Below, piece after piece: positions 23,999 through 36,394 of a stretch of 64,000 nt of DNA. The translations under genes and the position numbers were made by a program. Origin of the DNA: Paraescarpia echinospica. Its lineage: Eukaryota > Annelida > Polychaeta > Sabellida > Siboglinidae. Below the pieces are notes generated by a model. It was not told the origin of the DNA, did no database searches, and saw only the letters and a list, made by a program, of their open reading frames with translations. The stretch covers positions 28,701,328 to 28,765,327 of the forward strand of contig CM034541.1 of assembly GCA_020002185.1 (NCBI GenBank), given 5' to 3'. The stretch's first letter is position 1. Each line of letters begins with the position of its first letter.

Positions 23999-26900
23999 CT
24001 GTATGTATTTGGACACCTAAAAACACAGTCACTATATACACTGTATGTATTTAGACACCTAAAATATAGTCACTATATACACTGTATGTATTTGGACACA
24101 TAAAACATAGTCAATATATACACTGTATGTATTTAGACACCTAAAACATAGTCACTATATATACTGTATATATTTGGACACCTGAAAACATAGTCACTAT
24201 ATGCACTGTATGTATTTGGACACCTAAAACATAGTCACTATATACACTATACATATTTGGACACCTGAAAACATTGTCACTATATACACTGTATGTATTT
24301 GGACACGTATACACAATACATCATACTGTGTACCTTATACCTTATATATTTAGGGCGTACCCACTATGCACTATACCTTATACCTTATAACATTCACAAT
24401 ATGCACAATGCCTTATACATTATACCTTTAACACTGTACGCTATAACTTATGTATTATACCTTATACATATGTCTTACCCACTATGCTGTATAATGCATA
24501 AAGTATAAATATAATATATATTGGTGTACCGTGTATAAGATATAAGGTACAATGTATAATGTAGAATGTATGTAGTATAACTATAAGGTAATAAGTACAA
24601 ACGTATTGGTAAATTCTTATATAGCGCAGTATCCGGTCCTCAGGAGTGCTGAAAGCGCTTTACTCTTTATGTCCAGGCCTTATACAGTATACCGTATACT
24701 TATATCGTACCTATTGTGCACTATACCTTGTGCCTTGTAGCTTACACACTATATATAATTCCTTATATATTATACCTTACAGTTATACCTTATACCCTAT
24801 ACATTATACTTTATACCTTATGTACTTATGTCTTATCCACTACGCAAATACCTCATACATTACACCCAGTATACCTAACACTCTATACACAATACCTTAT
24901 ACGTTAAACCTTATACTTATAACTTATACACTATACATTATACTTTGTACCTTATACCTTATACAGCAAGGTATACTGCACACTAACCTGCAAGGTGTTC
25001 TGCCCACTAACCTGCAAGGTGTACTGCCCACTAACATGCAAGGTGTAATGAGGTGTTGTTGTTTTCTTGTGTCAGTGCGGCGAGTGGGGTTTTGGTTTAA
25101 GGTGAACGTAGATGATGACGTGGTGACCGTGGGAGAACGGTGCATGACAGCAGGTGGTTGGGCGAAGTTGAGGGGCCCCCACGACGGGGCCCCAAAGCGC
25201 CCCCACTTTGTACCTTATACAACAATGTACCACGCCCAACCACCTCCGCCTTGCTGTATAAGGAATAAGGTACAAAGTATAGTGTATAAGTTATACGTAT
25301 AAGGTTTAACGTATAAGGTATTGTGTATATTGTGTTAGGTATACTAGGTGTAATGTACGAGGTATTGTGTATAGTGGGTAAGACATAATTATATAAGGTA
25401 TAAGGTATAATGTATAGGGTATAAGGTATAATATACAAGGTATCGTGTATAGTGTGTAAGCTATAAGGTACAAGGTATAGTGCATAGTAGGCGCAATATA
25501 AGTATAAGGTATACTGTATAAGGCTTGGGCATAAAGAGTAATGCGCTTTGAGCAGTCCTGAGGACTGGATACTGCGCTATACAATAACTTACCTTTACGT
25601 TTGTACTTATTACCTTATAGTTATACCACATACACTCTACATTATACATTGTACCTTATATCTTATACACGGTTCACCATATGTTATAATTATACTTTAT
25701 ACATTATACAGCAAAGTGAGTAAGACATATGTATAAGTTATAAGGTATAATACATCAGTTATAACATACAGTGTTAAAGGTATAAGGTATAAGGCACCGT
25801 GCATAGTGTGAATGCTATCAGGTATAAGGTATAGGTCATAGTGGGTATAAAGGTACAAAGTATGATGTATTGTGTATACGTGTCCAAATACATACAGTGT
25901 GACTATGTTTTTAGGTGTCAAAATACATACAGTGTGTATAGTGACTATGTTTTTACGTGTCCAAATACATACAGTGCATATGGTGACTTTGTTTTAGGTG
26001 TCCAAATACATACAGTGTATATAATGAATATGTTTTACTGTCCAAATACATAGTGACTATGTTTTTACGTGTCCAAATACACATAGTGTATATAGTGACT
26101 ATATTTTTAGGTGTCCAAATACATACAGCGTATATAGTGACTATGTTTTTACGTGTCCAAATACATACAGTGTATATAGTGACTATGTTTTTTAGGTGTC
26201 AAATACATACACTGTCCCCAAACCACGACCAACAACCTCCCGTCACACACCGTTCTCCCACGGTCACCACGTCATCACCTACGTTAACCTTAAACCAAAA
26301 CACAACTCGCCTCACTGATACAAGAAAACAACAACACCTCATTACACCTTGTATGTTAGTGGGCAGTACACCTTGCAGGTTAGTGGGCAGTACGCCTTGC
26401 ATGTTAGTGGGCAGTATACCTTGCATGTTAGTGAGCAGTACATCTTGCAGGTTAGTGGTCACTATACCTTGCAGGTTAGTGGGCAGTACACCTTGCATGT
26501 TAGTGGGCAGTATACCTTGCAGGTTAGTGGACAGTACACCTTGCAGGTTAGTGGGCAGTACAACTTGCAGGTTAGTGGGCAGTATACCTTGCATATTAGA
26601 AGGCAGTACACGTTGCATGTTAGTGGGCAGTATATCTTGCAGGTTAGTGGGCAGTACATCTTGCAGGTTAGGGGGCAGTACACATTGCAGGTTAGTGGGC
26701 AGTACACCTAACAGGTTAGTGGGCAGTACACCTAACATGTTAGTGGGCAGTATATCTTGCTGTATAAGGTATACGGTACAAAGTATAAGTTATAGTGCGT
26801 AAGTTATAAGTACAAGGTTTAACGTATAAGGTATTGTGTATAGTGTGTTAGATATACTGGGTGTAATGTATGAGGTATTGTGCATAGTGGGGGTTTTGTA

Positions 26901-27490
26901 ATGGGGTGCAAGACCAAGCAAGTATGTAGGACGGCTATTGTTAGACACAGATATTCAGGCCGGTTAATGTTTTAGGTGTCCAAATACATACAGTATATAG
27001 TGACTATTTTTTTAGGTGTCCAAATATATGTAGTGTATATAGTGACTATGTTTTAGGTGTCTAAATATGTACTGTGTATACAGTGACTATGTCTTAGGTG
27101 TCCAAATACATACTGTGTATACAGTGACTATGTTTTAGATGTCCAAATACGTACAGTATATATAGTGACTATGTTTTAGGTGTCCAAATACATACAGTGT
27201 ATATAGTGACTATGTTTTTCGGTGTCCAAATACATATAGTGTATATAGTGATTATGTGTTTAGGTGTCCAAATACATACAGTGTATATAGTGACTATGTT
27301 TTTAGGTGTTCAAATACATACAGTATATATACAGGGCTGTATATATATATATATATATATAAATATATATATATATACTATATATATATATATATAGCGA
27401 CTATGTTTTTATGTGTCTAAATACATACAGTATATATAGTGACTATGTTTTAGGTGTTCAAATGCATACAGTTTATATAGTGACTATGTT
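23600..27490. repeat. Nested inverted minisatellite complex
   Basis: The left arm (23600-24305) is made of ~42-bp units containing GGACACCTAAAACATAGTCAC and TATACACTGTATGTATTT. Beyond it (24306-24970) come degenerate repeats built on TATACCTTATAC. The right side repeats these in reverse complement: TATAAGGTATA-type sequence at 25250-25860, and units with GTGACTATGTTTTTAGGTGT at 25880-26205 and 26970-27490. The spacer with CACGTCATCACC / GGTGATGACGTGG also occurs in both orientations (25040-25150 and 26210-26350). A (CA)n tract lies at 23941-23980. A segment near 24630-24680 has its inverted partner at 25500-25590. Confidence 0.85.
26345..26757. repeat. 24-bp tandem repeat, about 17 units
   Basis: Unit GTTAGTGGGCAGTACACCTT plus GCAG or GCAT. 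The period of 24 (eight codons) leaves several frames open on both strands (LVGSTPCR and similar), which are not genes. A few units in inverse orientation lie at 24975-25050. Confidence 0.95.
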
Positions 27491-27497
27491 TTTAATA

Positions 27498-27625
27498 TAA
27501 TAATAAATAATAAAACTTTATTTTGACGGTTGCCCCGTTCACGGGTGTGTACAAGCATTAAAATACTAAATAGCTTAAAGTTATAATTAGTCCAGGTAAA
27601 TAATAAAATAATAATAACGATAGGC
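27498..27625 (-). repeat. Possible 3' tail of a retroposed element (minus orientation)
   Basis: On the minus strand the sequence ends in AATAAAGTTTTATTATTTAT after GAACGGGGCAACCGTC, resembling the AT-rich 3' terminus of a LINE or SINE. No coding part is attached. Tentative. Confidence 0.35.
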
Positions 27626-28091
27626 TATAAGACATGCTAAAACTGTAGAATGTTCCTCTGTGTAAATTATTTTAAATATATATTTACAAATTAAACTGCA
27701 TTCGTTAAAAATAATATTAAATGTGTGAAATGTAAAAAACACTAATACCTATGCATAGTCGTTACTGTAAAAATAATAATGGGGACACAACAGTTAACCT
27801 GTTTCTTTTCTATCATAGCCGTGGACGTAGTCGTGGACAATTTGGAACTCGGTTCCTGGGACCGCTTTTAAAAGGGCGAAGGTATAACCTTAGGTAATAT
27901 TCCCATAAAATGTAAAACTGGACACTCGGACACAGAGCCCACGGCACTGGCATGAGAACTGAGGACTGTCGTCGAATCGAGGTGCCACCGAGCTATCGAC
28001 TCACTCAGTTCATACGTTTATTTATTTAAATTATTACCCAGCCCTGACCTCATAATGAGCAGTTATTTATACTAGACACATAAATAATTAC

Positions 28092-28398
28092 CTTCACCGA
28101 CATGTTCTGCGTGCTGACGAATCGCAGCCGTTTTCTGAGAGCAGACATTCCTTTCTGAACAAAAAAATTTACTTGGCACTTTCCACAGCGACACCAGACG
28201 CCAGTCAGTTACGTCTCGGCTTGTTTGTCGCCTCTGCATTTCTACTTCCCGCGCGTCTTCTTTATTATGCTTACTGTCACCAGAACGCTCTGGTCTATCT
28301 TGCAATACTGGCCCTTGTCTTTGCGGTTGAAACCGATATCCAGCTACTTCTGAATCAATTTCATCAGACGAAGAATCAGAACCGTAACGACACGACAT
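28092..28398 (-). pseudogene. P2X7-like intracellular (WCxCGxC) domain exon, frameshifted
   Basis: An ATG at 28398 opens MSCRYGSDSSSDEIDSEVAG followed by YRFQPQR, then a charged linker. This is the N-terminal pattern of a large invertebrate family with a P2X7-receptor-like zinc-binding intracellular domain. The expected WCRCGKC motif is present near 28190 but in another frame, so there is an indel between about 28195 and 28230. The segment ends at a donor AAG|GTAATTATT (28091). On the plus strand a hydrophobic frame overlaps it and is taken as a shadow. It may be a decayed copy or contain a sequencing error. Confidence 0.55.
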
Positions 28399-28689
28399 CT
28401 TGTCTAAACTCAGTGGGTAACATCGCATTGGAAACACTAGTACACACAAAATCTAGAAAAGTACGTAACATTGCCTACGTCATTTTCTGTTCAACAATGG
28501 CGCGATTCATGAAATTCGATAGAGCGTGTGTTGAAATATTTTTTTACTAGTAAACCACTGACGTTAAAAATATGATTATAGTTGGAAATAGTTAGTTTGC
28601 ATTAACTCTTTTAGGTGCTTAATACCAAAAAGTTCCCTTATGTTTCCCTTTAAGTCAGCAATCCGTCCCAACTTTCGAAAGTGTTTGAA

Positions 28690-30345
28690 AAGGTTGTGGC
28701 CAACAGATTGAACATTCACCTAGCTAACGAATAACTGCATACAAGCGAAACCACTCGATCGAGACCGCCCTACTGTGGATAGTCAACGAGATCAGGACCG
28801 CGCTAGACCGTAGACAAGGTACAATCGTCGTACTCATCAATCTACGCGCCGCATTTGACACGGTAGATCACGCAATAGTACTGGATCGCCTACAACGATG
28901 CTACGGCATCACCGGAGTGGTTCTCCATTGGCTGGAATCTTACCTAAGTAATCGCAGGCAGAGTGTCGTGATCGACCGCATGTTACCCAGCGAGACGACT
29001 TTGTTAACGGGAGTGCCGCAAGGGTCAGTGTTGGGACCACTATTATTTTCACTATACGTGCAGCCGATCGGTGATATCATTCGCAAACACGATTTAAAAT
29101 ATCACCACTACGCCGATGATCTACAATTGTTCTGTCACTTCGACCTGGATGCATCTTCTCTGGTGACCGCCGTGCGTCGTATCGAGCGATGTAATGATGT
29201 CGTGAAGGAGTGGATGACTTGGAATTATCTGCTCATGAATGACACCAACACATAAATTCTACCGGTTGTCCCCAAGTCGGCATCTGCTATCGTAAGTGGG
29301 CTCCGTGTGCGCGTCAGGACTGATGAAATCAGTGCAACTGATCATCTTAGAAATCTCGGCGTCCACCTTGATAGACACCTGGATATGACTCTACAAGTGT
29401 CACGCACTTTCAGCACTTGCTCGCTGCACATGCGCAACATCGGGTTGATTCACCGTTACCTCACTCAACCAACAGCGGAACGGGTAGTCAATGCCATGAT
29501 TACATCGCGTTTGGACTACTGCAACTCTCTACTGTTCGGTACCTCAACCAATAATATCGGTCGATTGCAGCGACTCCAGAATGCCGCAGCTCGCCTTATC
29601 GCTCAACAGGCTCGTTATGAAAATGCGACCCCTATTCTTCGCGAACTGCACTGGCTACCTATTCAACAGCGCATAACATTCAAGATCGCTGTGCTTACGT
29701 ACAAGGCGCTGCACGAAGACCTCTCGCCTGTCTACATGCAGAAACTCGTGCCGTCTACATGCCAGCCAGACGTCTTCGGTCTGCTGACTTCCACGCTCTA
29801 GTTGTCCCGAAAACACGCAGCAGAGCCGGTGACTGTACATTTGTTAACGCATCGGCAGCAGTGTGGAACGCTTTGCCGCCACGTGTTCTTACCAGCAAAA
29901 CGTCACTGGAATCATTTAAATCCGTGTTGAAGATTCACTGCAGCGTATATGTAACTCGGACGATTAGCAACACTGTTTTGCCATAGCTGATTGATGCTTA
30001 ACGTTTATTTATTATTTATTTACCTATTTATTTAATTTTTTTCATATATATTTTAGCCTAATTTATTTATGTTTACATTAATTTTAGTTTATTTATTAAA
30101 ATAATAATAATACGGTCTTAACTATTTTATTTGATGATATTTTATACCACATTCCTTTTCTACTTCTACTATATTTATTGTCTTAATTACTATTATTATT
30201 AGTTAATTTTATCTATGAAATAACAACTATAGTTTTTTTCAAATGCATTATTTTTAATATACATTTGTATACTGTTGTAAAGCGCTGTGAACAACATTGG
30301 ATGTGGCGCTTAACAAAATAAAAATATTATTATTATTATTAGTCT
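28690..30345 (+). mobile_element. Non-LTR retrotransposon fragment, family C (reverse transcriptase intact at YADD)
   Basis: Reverse transcriptase residues begin near 28740 (HSIETALLWIV...). They continue with VVLINLRAAFDTVDHAIVL, then TLLTGVPQGSVLGPLLFSLY near 29010 and KYHHYADDLQLF near 29100. Frames change near 29255 and again near 29800. The C-terminal part includes ATPILRELHWLPIQQRITFK near 29640 and a SADFHALVVPKTRSRAGDC-like segment read across a frame break. The non-coding 3' end is AT-rich and closes with AATAAAAATATTATTATTAT at about 30318-30341. The endonuclease and ORF1 are absent (5' truncation). At least three frame breaks. Confidence 0.85.
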
Positions 30346-30459
30346 CTTCATTTAGAAATAATTAGATTTTTGAATGTTTTGTAGGTTTGCTGTCAGCGGT
30401 CATGTGCAAGAAGTTAAGTGTCTTGACATTGTCCACACTCCCTTCTGTCTTCTTAAGTC

Positions 30460-31370
30460 GAAGGTGATACCTTCGATGAGAGTTCGGGACAAGCCCCACG
30501 AACCATGGTTCTACCTAGCTAAGGAGACGGTGAGGTCTGCTGTGCCCATTGTACATGCATGGCAGGGTATGTTCTGCTCATTAATTGAAATAAAAAATAA
30601 TTTTAAAATATATTATAAATATTTTAATACATATGTTGTCAGCTGAGATTCCTAGATTGATGTTAGTATTTGAAGTGTCACGGGAGAGATGTGTTTAAGC
30701 AAGCCATTGCTTGATATATTATAAGAATTACTGTTTGATATTAATTCCATGTCCGGATTAATTCTTAAACAGCACAAGTGAGTAGTGGTGTATGCAAATA
30801 CCGTTTAATGTTACCAACACTTTACTTACAGTTATTCTCCGCGTCAGTGAGAGAGTTAAGTGTCCAATAATGATTGACATTAAATAACACCTTAGGGATC
30901 ATCTCAGAACGTTGACGTCCATTGTTACTTTCGTTTGGGGGAGTGGGGTCAAAGGTAGTTTTGTTTGGCATCGGACATCAATATTTTAAGTTTCGGACAA
31001 GTACTGTTTATATATTGATACCATCGTATTAATGTTTACAAACTTTCGTGGGGTGGGAGGGTAGTGGGATGAGGTCAGATGAAAGTAATTTTATGATATC
31101 GGACATTGCCGTTCTGAGATGATCCTTTACAAGAATATCAGACATACATGTTTGACAAATTGCCAATATTGTGTCTTTCATGTTAGGAGAGGTTTGCAGG
31201 CACGTGGCAGCTCTGCTGTTTAAAGTAGAAATCGCCGTTAAGATGGGCCAGCAGGAGATGACGGAGAGATGCGTCCTGCGAGGCAATCGCAAGAAGCAGG
31301 TTACCTCGGTCAATCCTTCAGGACGAGCCACCTTGCCATCTGTTGATATCTTGCAATATTTTAATGATAT
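30460..31370 (+). pseudogene. SWIM zinc-finger domain remnant
   Basis: Two pieces fit the SWIM pattern C-x-C-xn-C-x-H. Near 30540 a frame reads VCCAHCTCMAG up to a donor-like GG|GTATGTT. After an acceptor-like TTTCATGTTAG near 31185, the second piece reads GEVCRHVAALLFKVEIAV followed by PSGRATLPSVDIL. SWIM fingers of this type occur in a multi-copy invertebrate family, often with YqaJ-like nuclease domains, which are not seen here. The 5' part is one base out of frame with its upstream open frame, and I could not fit the splice phase, so it is probably a decayed copy. Confidence 0.55.
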
Positions 31371-31690
31371 ACACATGTTTTGGCATATGAGGAATGCAAT
31401 GGAACTATTTCCAATGATGTCCGGCTATGTTCACATGACAGAAATTCAAAATGGCCGCCATTTTAACAGAAAATAGCCAAAAATCGAGCATACGTTTTGA
31501 TTGGTTTATGCTAGAGACACGATTTGTGTGTCCATCCCTATGTTTTGTCATATCAGGAATCCAGTAGAACCATTTCCAATGATGCCCGACTATGAACACC
31601 TGGCCAAAATTCAAAATGGTCGTCATTTTTACCGAAAATAATCAAAATCGACCATGACTTGATTGGATGATGCTAGAAACATGTTTTGGT
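31370..31690. repeat. Inverted repeat, left arm (about 125-bp sub-units)
   Basis: Two and a half tandem units with CCAATGATGTCCGGCTATG, CAAAATGGCCGCCATTTT and TTATGCTAGAGACACGATTT. The reverse complement of the same array lies at 33797-34130, so the two flank the pseudogene at 32093-33319. Confidence 0.85.
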
Positions 31691-32092
31691 GCATAATGAG
31701 TTCATTGGAATTTTTTCAATGATTTTGTATTAATGTGCTGGCAACAAAGCTGTTGTTAAAATTGGGACGTTTGTAAGATAACATTTATTTACAGTTCTTA
31801 ATTTGCAATGATCAGTCATCATGACTGAGCTAAGAGTATGCTAATAGCTATACATACATGTACATGTATATGGCTACTTCTGACAAGAAACATACGACAA
31901 CTTTGCAAAATGGCATGCAGTAATCACGAATGAATCTGTACCATACATGTACAACATTTCAAAGTACAAAATTCAAAGTCCAAAGTAAGAAGTACTCAAT
32001 TATAAATTTGCTGAAACACAATGAAACACAATTTGAAAGCATTTTTTATAATGACAGATTTCATTTGGACATTGACAATGTATATAATATCA

Positions 32093-33319
32093 TTAATCAA
32101 TTAAAAACCAACGGTATATGAAAGGGACGCCATTCACATTACATGGACGAGTCTTGATACATACAGCTTTCCCTCTGGTCCTTTTGGAGTAGAACGCATA
32201 CCTGGCAGAAGCCATGCTTGTGCCTTCAGCAACATCATAGAGCGAGCTGAGGAATTTCCGTCCAGTCTCCATCAACTGTTCGAGAGTAGCATCCTCTTCA
32301 CCGAAGACAGTGTAGAGGCCAGAGTGATAAGCAGACTTCAATACCTTTAGCGCCATCACTTTGCCATGACCAAATGGATAGGGCACAGTATCGCAGCCTC
32401 ACAGTGCATGCATACCAAGCAGTTGGAGGGATTTCGGACCATGGAGGAAAGAAGTTTCATTGATGTTGAGGATAGCCCCACTCTATCGAACTAGCTGCAC
32501 ACCGGCTGTCAGGTGCGTACTCCACATCCAGAAGATAAGCAGAACAACGACGTCTGTGTCATCGCAGATCACTCGTACAGTTTTTCACCATACTTCACAG
32601 CCTCCGGAAGATAACTAATTATAGTAATATCTGCTTCATCATGGTTGCCCTCCTCTCTTCCAACCATCGTCACATTGTTGCCCAAATTGAATGTGGCGAG
32701 AACCCTTCTTATATGCCTTGCTCTTCATGATGGCATCGCGGCATGGGAGCTTGCTGGACATTGTGATGTTGTAGTCAACAGCCCCGTCACCTGCACGCCG
32801 GATTCGTTCATGGTCCTTTGCTGACGGGTCATCATAGTGATCGAATATGACCAGCACTTCTGTTGATTGGTACTGGCTGAGTATGTCCTTCATACTGTTG
32901 GCGAGATCAGAAGCAGACACAACACAAGGCCAAAAAATATGATACAGAAGTTGCTGGCCACCGACGATCACAATGTCTAGAGCTGCTGGTTGAAGATCAT
33001 CCACTTTCAGTTTAGAGACGAGAGTGGATTTTGTCCTAGTCCTCAGACATCCATATTCATCAATGATTGATGCAGGAACAGCGCACACTTCATAGTCAAA
33101 AATTGTTTGAAGTTCGACTTGCCGGTGCTGCCCTACCGTGATGAGACGACTGAATAGAGATGCCATGTCATAGAGGGTCTTATCACCTATGGCCATACCA
33201 CATTTGATTAATTCCGTGGTTTTGACTTTTCTTTTCAGGGGAGCGTGAACGCCTTCAGGCAATGACGACCTGAAGTCTAGGCGCATGCCCTCCCCATTCG
33301 ACTCCACCAAAATGAACAT
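32093..33319 (-). pseudogene. PIN/FEN-like acidic-motif protein, decayed
   Basis: On the minus strand a 226-codon frame (32639-33319) contains GQHRQVELQTIFDYEVCAVP, IIDEYGCLRTRTKSTLV, DIVIVGGQQLLYHIFW and VIFDHYDDPSAKDHERIRRA. Beyond a frame break the sequence continues with HDEADITIISYLPEA, VICDDTDVVVLLIFW and, at 32093-32386, TVPYPFGHGKVMALKVL. The E-A-D, D-D-T-D-V and G-x-D/C-T order resembles the catalytic acidic residues of PIN/FEN1-type nucleases. The family is multi-copy in invertebrates and its role is not known to me. At least two frameshifts and one stop (near 32490) make this copy a pseudogene. Confidence 0.6.
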
Positions 33320-33796
33320 GCGGATCGTCGGGGCCTAATCAAGTCCACAAATGTTTATATTTTACCAAGAAATAATGGCTTGATTTTATCTAAACACAGT
33401 GAACAATGTTTTAAACTTTCTGACTGCGTACGTAATAAGACCATTTGGCCGACGATGTATGTAACATTTTCGAAAAATCGGACAAAAAAAATGATGAACG
33501 AGTCTGCACAGTTTCCTGCGCCCATGTTGTCGTAGATGGGTTCTCGTTGCCGTAATTGAGTTCGCGTTACATCCTGGTATCCATTATGTTATATAATGGT
33601 GTATAATTTTATGTTATGGGAACAATTCATTGGAGGTACTTGACTGATAAATGGACACGACAAAAGTTAATTTTCGTTAGGTCTGCGTCAAAAACTTGTA
33701 ATTTTTACTTCTTGAAAAATAACTTCCCAACTTAATTAGTGCCAATGTCAAGTCAAAGAAAACATTTTCTTTTGTTGTATAATATATATTTCACTT

Positions 33797-34130
33797 TCAA
33801 ATAAGGCAGTAAACATATGGTATAGACACCAAAATTGTGTCTCTGGCAAATTTTCGATAAAAATGGCGACCATTTTGAATTTTGGTCAGGTCTTCATAGT
33901 CAGGCATCATTGGTAATGGTTCCATTGAATTCTTGACATGGCAAAACATAGGGGTGCACGCCAAAATCGTATCTCTAGCATAAACCAATTAAAAGTTATC
34001 TTCGAGTTTGGCTATTTTCGGTGAAAATGGCGGACATTTTGAATTTTTGTCATGTGAACATAGTCGGACATCATTGGAAATGGTTCCATTGAATTCTTCA
34101 TATGCCAGAACATGTGTACAGACACCAAAA
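33797..34130. repeat. Inverted repeat, right arm
   Basis: Reverse complement of the array at 31370-31690: TTTTGGTCAGGTCTTCATAG, GGCATCATTGGTAATGGTTC and AAATGGCGGACATTTTGAAT are seen. The arms are diverged (roughly 85-90% by eye). Confidence 0.85.
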
Positions 34131-34699
34131 TCATGTTCTTAGCATGCTCCAGTGCAAAGATGTAACACATTTTCTAATTTGACCTAGGTTCACTGCAGCC
34201 ATCTTGGATTTGCCTGGCTCCCACAAGTTGCTCAAGGATGGCGCGTTGCCGTCCCGCTGATTTGAGTTGAGGGACCCATAGCCTACATGATTCAGCAAAA
34301 AAAAACTTACACTACCAATCATTTCCTGGTTCCATACTGAACATAGTAGGGCGGCAACTCGACTAATATTACATGTTTGTTCTGAACAACAGAACATTTT
34401 ATTATTCAATGTCAGATATACCTATTAAATTTATAATATATATATATATATATATATATTGGCATTTCAACACCGTCTGTTTTGTTCAGTTGTTCATAAA
34501 CGAAAGGTCAAATAATAAATTTTTGTCAATACATAAATAGATCAAGTGTCTTTACCGGTATCAGTGCAGCTGGCATCTTTATTATTGAGTGGTTCAATGT
34601 CCACATCTGGTTCGGATGGCTGAGAGGACACCGACAGGTCCAGGAGGGCCGACGCTGCTTCAGCCTGCTGTTCGACATCTCCCCCATTCTCCTCTCTTT

Positions 34700-34965
34700 G
34701 GCAGCCACGCTTCTTTAATCTGCTTCAGCCTGCTGTTCGACATCTCTATCATACTCCTCCCTCTGGCAGCCACGCTTCTTTAATCTGCTTCAGCTTGCTG
34801 TTCAACATCTCTCTCATACTCCTCTCTCTGGCAGCCACGCTTCTTTAATCTGCTTCAGCTTGCTGTTCAACATCTCTCTCATACTCCTCTCTCTGGCAGC
34901 CACGCTTCTTTAATCTGCTTCAGCCTGCTGTTCAACATCTCTCTCATACTCCTCTCAACCCCTGC
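34700..34965. repeat. 66-bp tandem repeat, about four units
   Basis: Units contain CTGCTTCAGCCTGCTGTTC and CTCTGGCAGCCACGCTTC. A (TA)n tract lies just upstream at 34436-34459. Confidence 0.95.
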
Positions 34966-35810
34966 CATGGTCTCTACTTTCTAGTATTAAAATATATTTT
35001 GCATAACTGTATGATACATATTAACAGTTATTTAATCAAATTACGAGGTTTGCGATTGTGTGTTAGCCAGACATAGAGTGTAAATATCCATGACCTATTT
35101 ACTACTCGAGGATACACCCACGGACAGTACTGACAGCGCCATCACACCGATTCACAGGCACAACTACTGAACTAGGCCAGGTTCGCAGATTGCAGCAAAC
35201 CGTTGTTCTGCTTTCAATTTATGTACAGAACAGAAGTGGTTTTATTTATCCAGATTGTACATCCAATAATAATATGACAAATTATAATATTATAATATAA
35301 AAAAGTGTAGAATGAGGATGATGGAGATTCCCACTAAGACTTGAAAAGAAGTCGCTACCGTGGGAGCCACACATTGTATAATTATAGTTCAGTTTCTGTT
35401 GGAAAAAAATTGTTGTCTATTATGTAAGACATAAGCAGTAACATAAAGTAAAATACATCGTCAGTGAAAAAAACCAGGATAGATTATTTGATTAAAGATG
35501 TATGTTCATAGAATGTGGTGAGCAGGTAAAAGTATTTTATGGTGTTTGGGTGTGGGTGAGGTCATTGTGGTTGATTGCGTGTATACAAACAGGCATAACA
35601 GTTAATGTTTGTGCACGTGTTGTTGTAATTTTAAATGAAATGGTTCTTAGCGTAGTTTAAAAAAACATGTAAACTGTGTGTATACAGTTTATCTATGACA
35701 CTAAGAGAAGTGTTGTTAATTGTGTTTGGTAAACTGTATTTAAGACATAGTTTTGCAAATGAGTAAGTGGTACACCCATGTTGTTAAACAACAAGCTATG
35801 TGTGGTATTA
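34966..35810. other. No gene recognised
   Basis: AT-rich non-coding sequence without recognisable features. Confidence 0.5.
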
Positions 35811-35814
35811 AGAA

Positions 35815-36170
35815 TGTATTATATAATAGGTCGTAGCTGTAAACCCGACAACAGAACTGTGTTTTTTAATGATACCGAGTTGGACAGTGCCCAAGATGCT
35901 GTACATTTGGGCCATCATATATCATTTGTTAATAAGGATAGTCTAGTCGTCGATGCCACTGCCAAATTCTGGAGAAGGTATAATATGTTCATGGCCGATT
36001 TCGGTCATATTAAGACGAATGTAAAGTGCAATTTATTTAAACAATATTGCTGCTCTTATTATGGAGCCCCATAATAAGAGCATCAATATGTGGGATCTTC
36101 AGAGTAAGAGTGTTGGCACTATTTGCACTGCATGGCGAAAAGCGCTTAGAAAGTTGTGGGGGCTAGCACC
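35815..36170 (+). mobile_element. Non-LTR retrotransposon family B, 3' fragment
   Basis: The plus frame reads GRSCKPDNRTVFFNDTEL and HLGHHISFVNKDSL, then FKQYCCSYYGAP. The first segment is shared with the minus-strand copy at about 18200. Only the post-polymerase region remains. Confidence 0.7.
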
Positions 36171-36394
36171 ACTAACACTGTGATGTTATAGCATTGTTAT
36201 CGGATAGTTTGCTATTATTGGTAATCTTAAACAAAGGTTCTCCAAATTCATTCATAAAGCTATGAACCACAATTCACCGATTTAAGCAATGTTGCTAAGT
36301 TGTCCATTGCAAACCCATGGTCAAATTGCAGCTCAAACTAACGTTATATCTTAAGCGCATGTGATGCAATGTACGAAGTGTCTACAGAATGCTG

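Noticed and set aside
26053..26802. 249-codon ORF with LVGSTPCR repeats and its minus-strand partner
   Set aside because: Reading of a 24-bp tandem repeat (eight codons per unit) on either strand.
28173..28550. 125-codon hydrophobic plus-strand ORF
   Set aside because: Antisense to the P2X7-like exon, whose motifs and donor are convincing.
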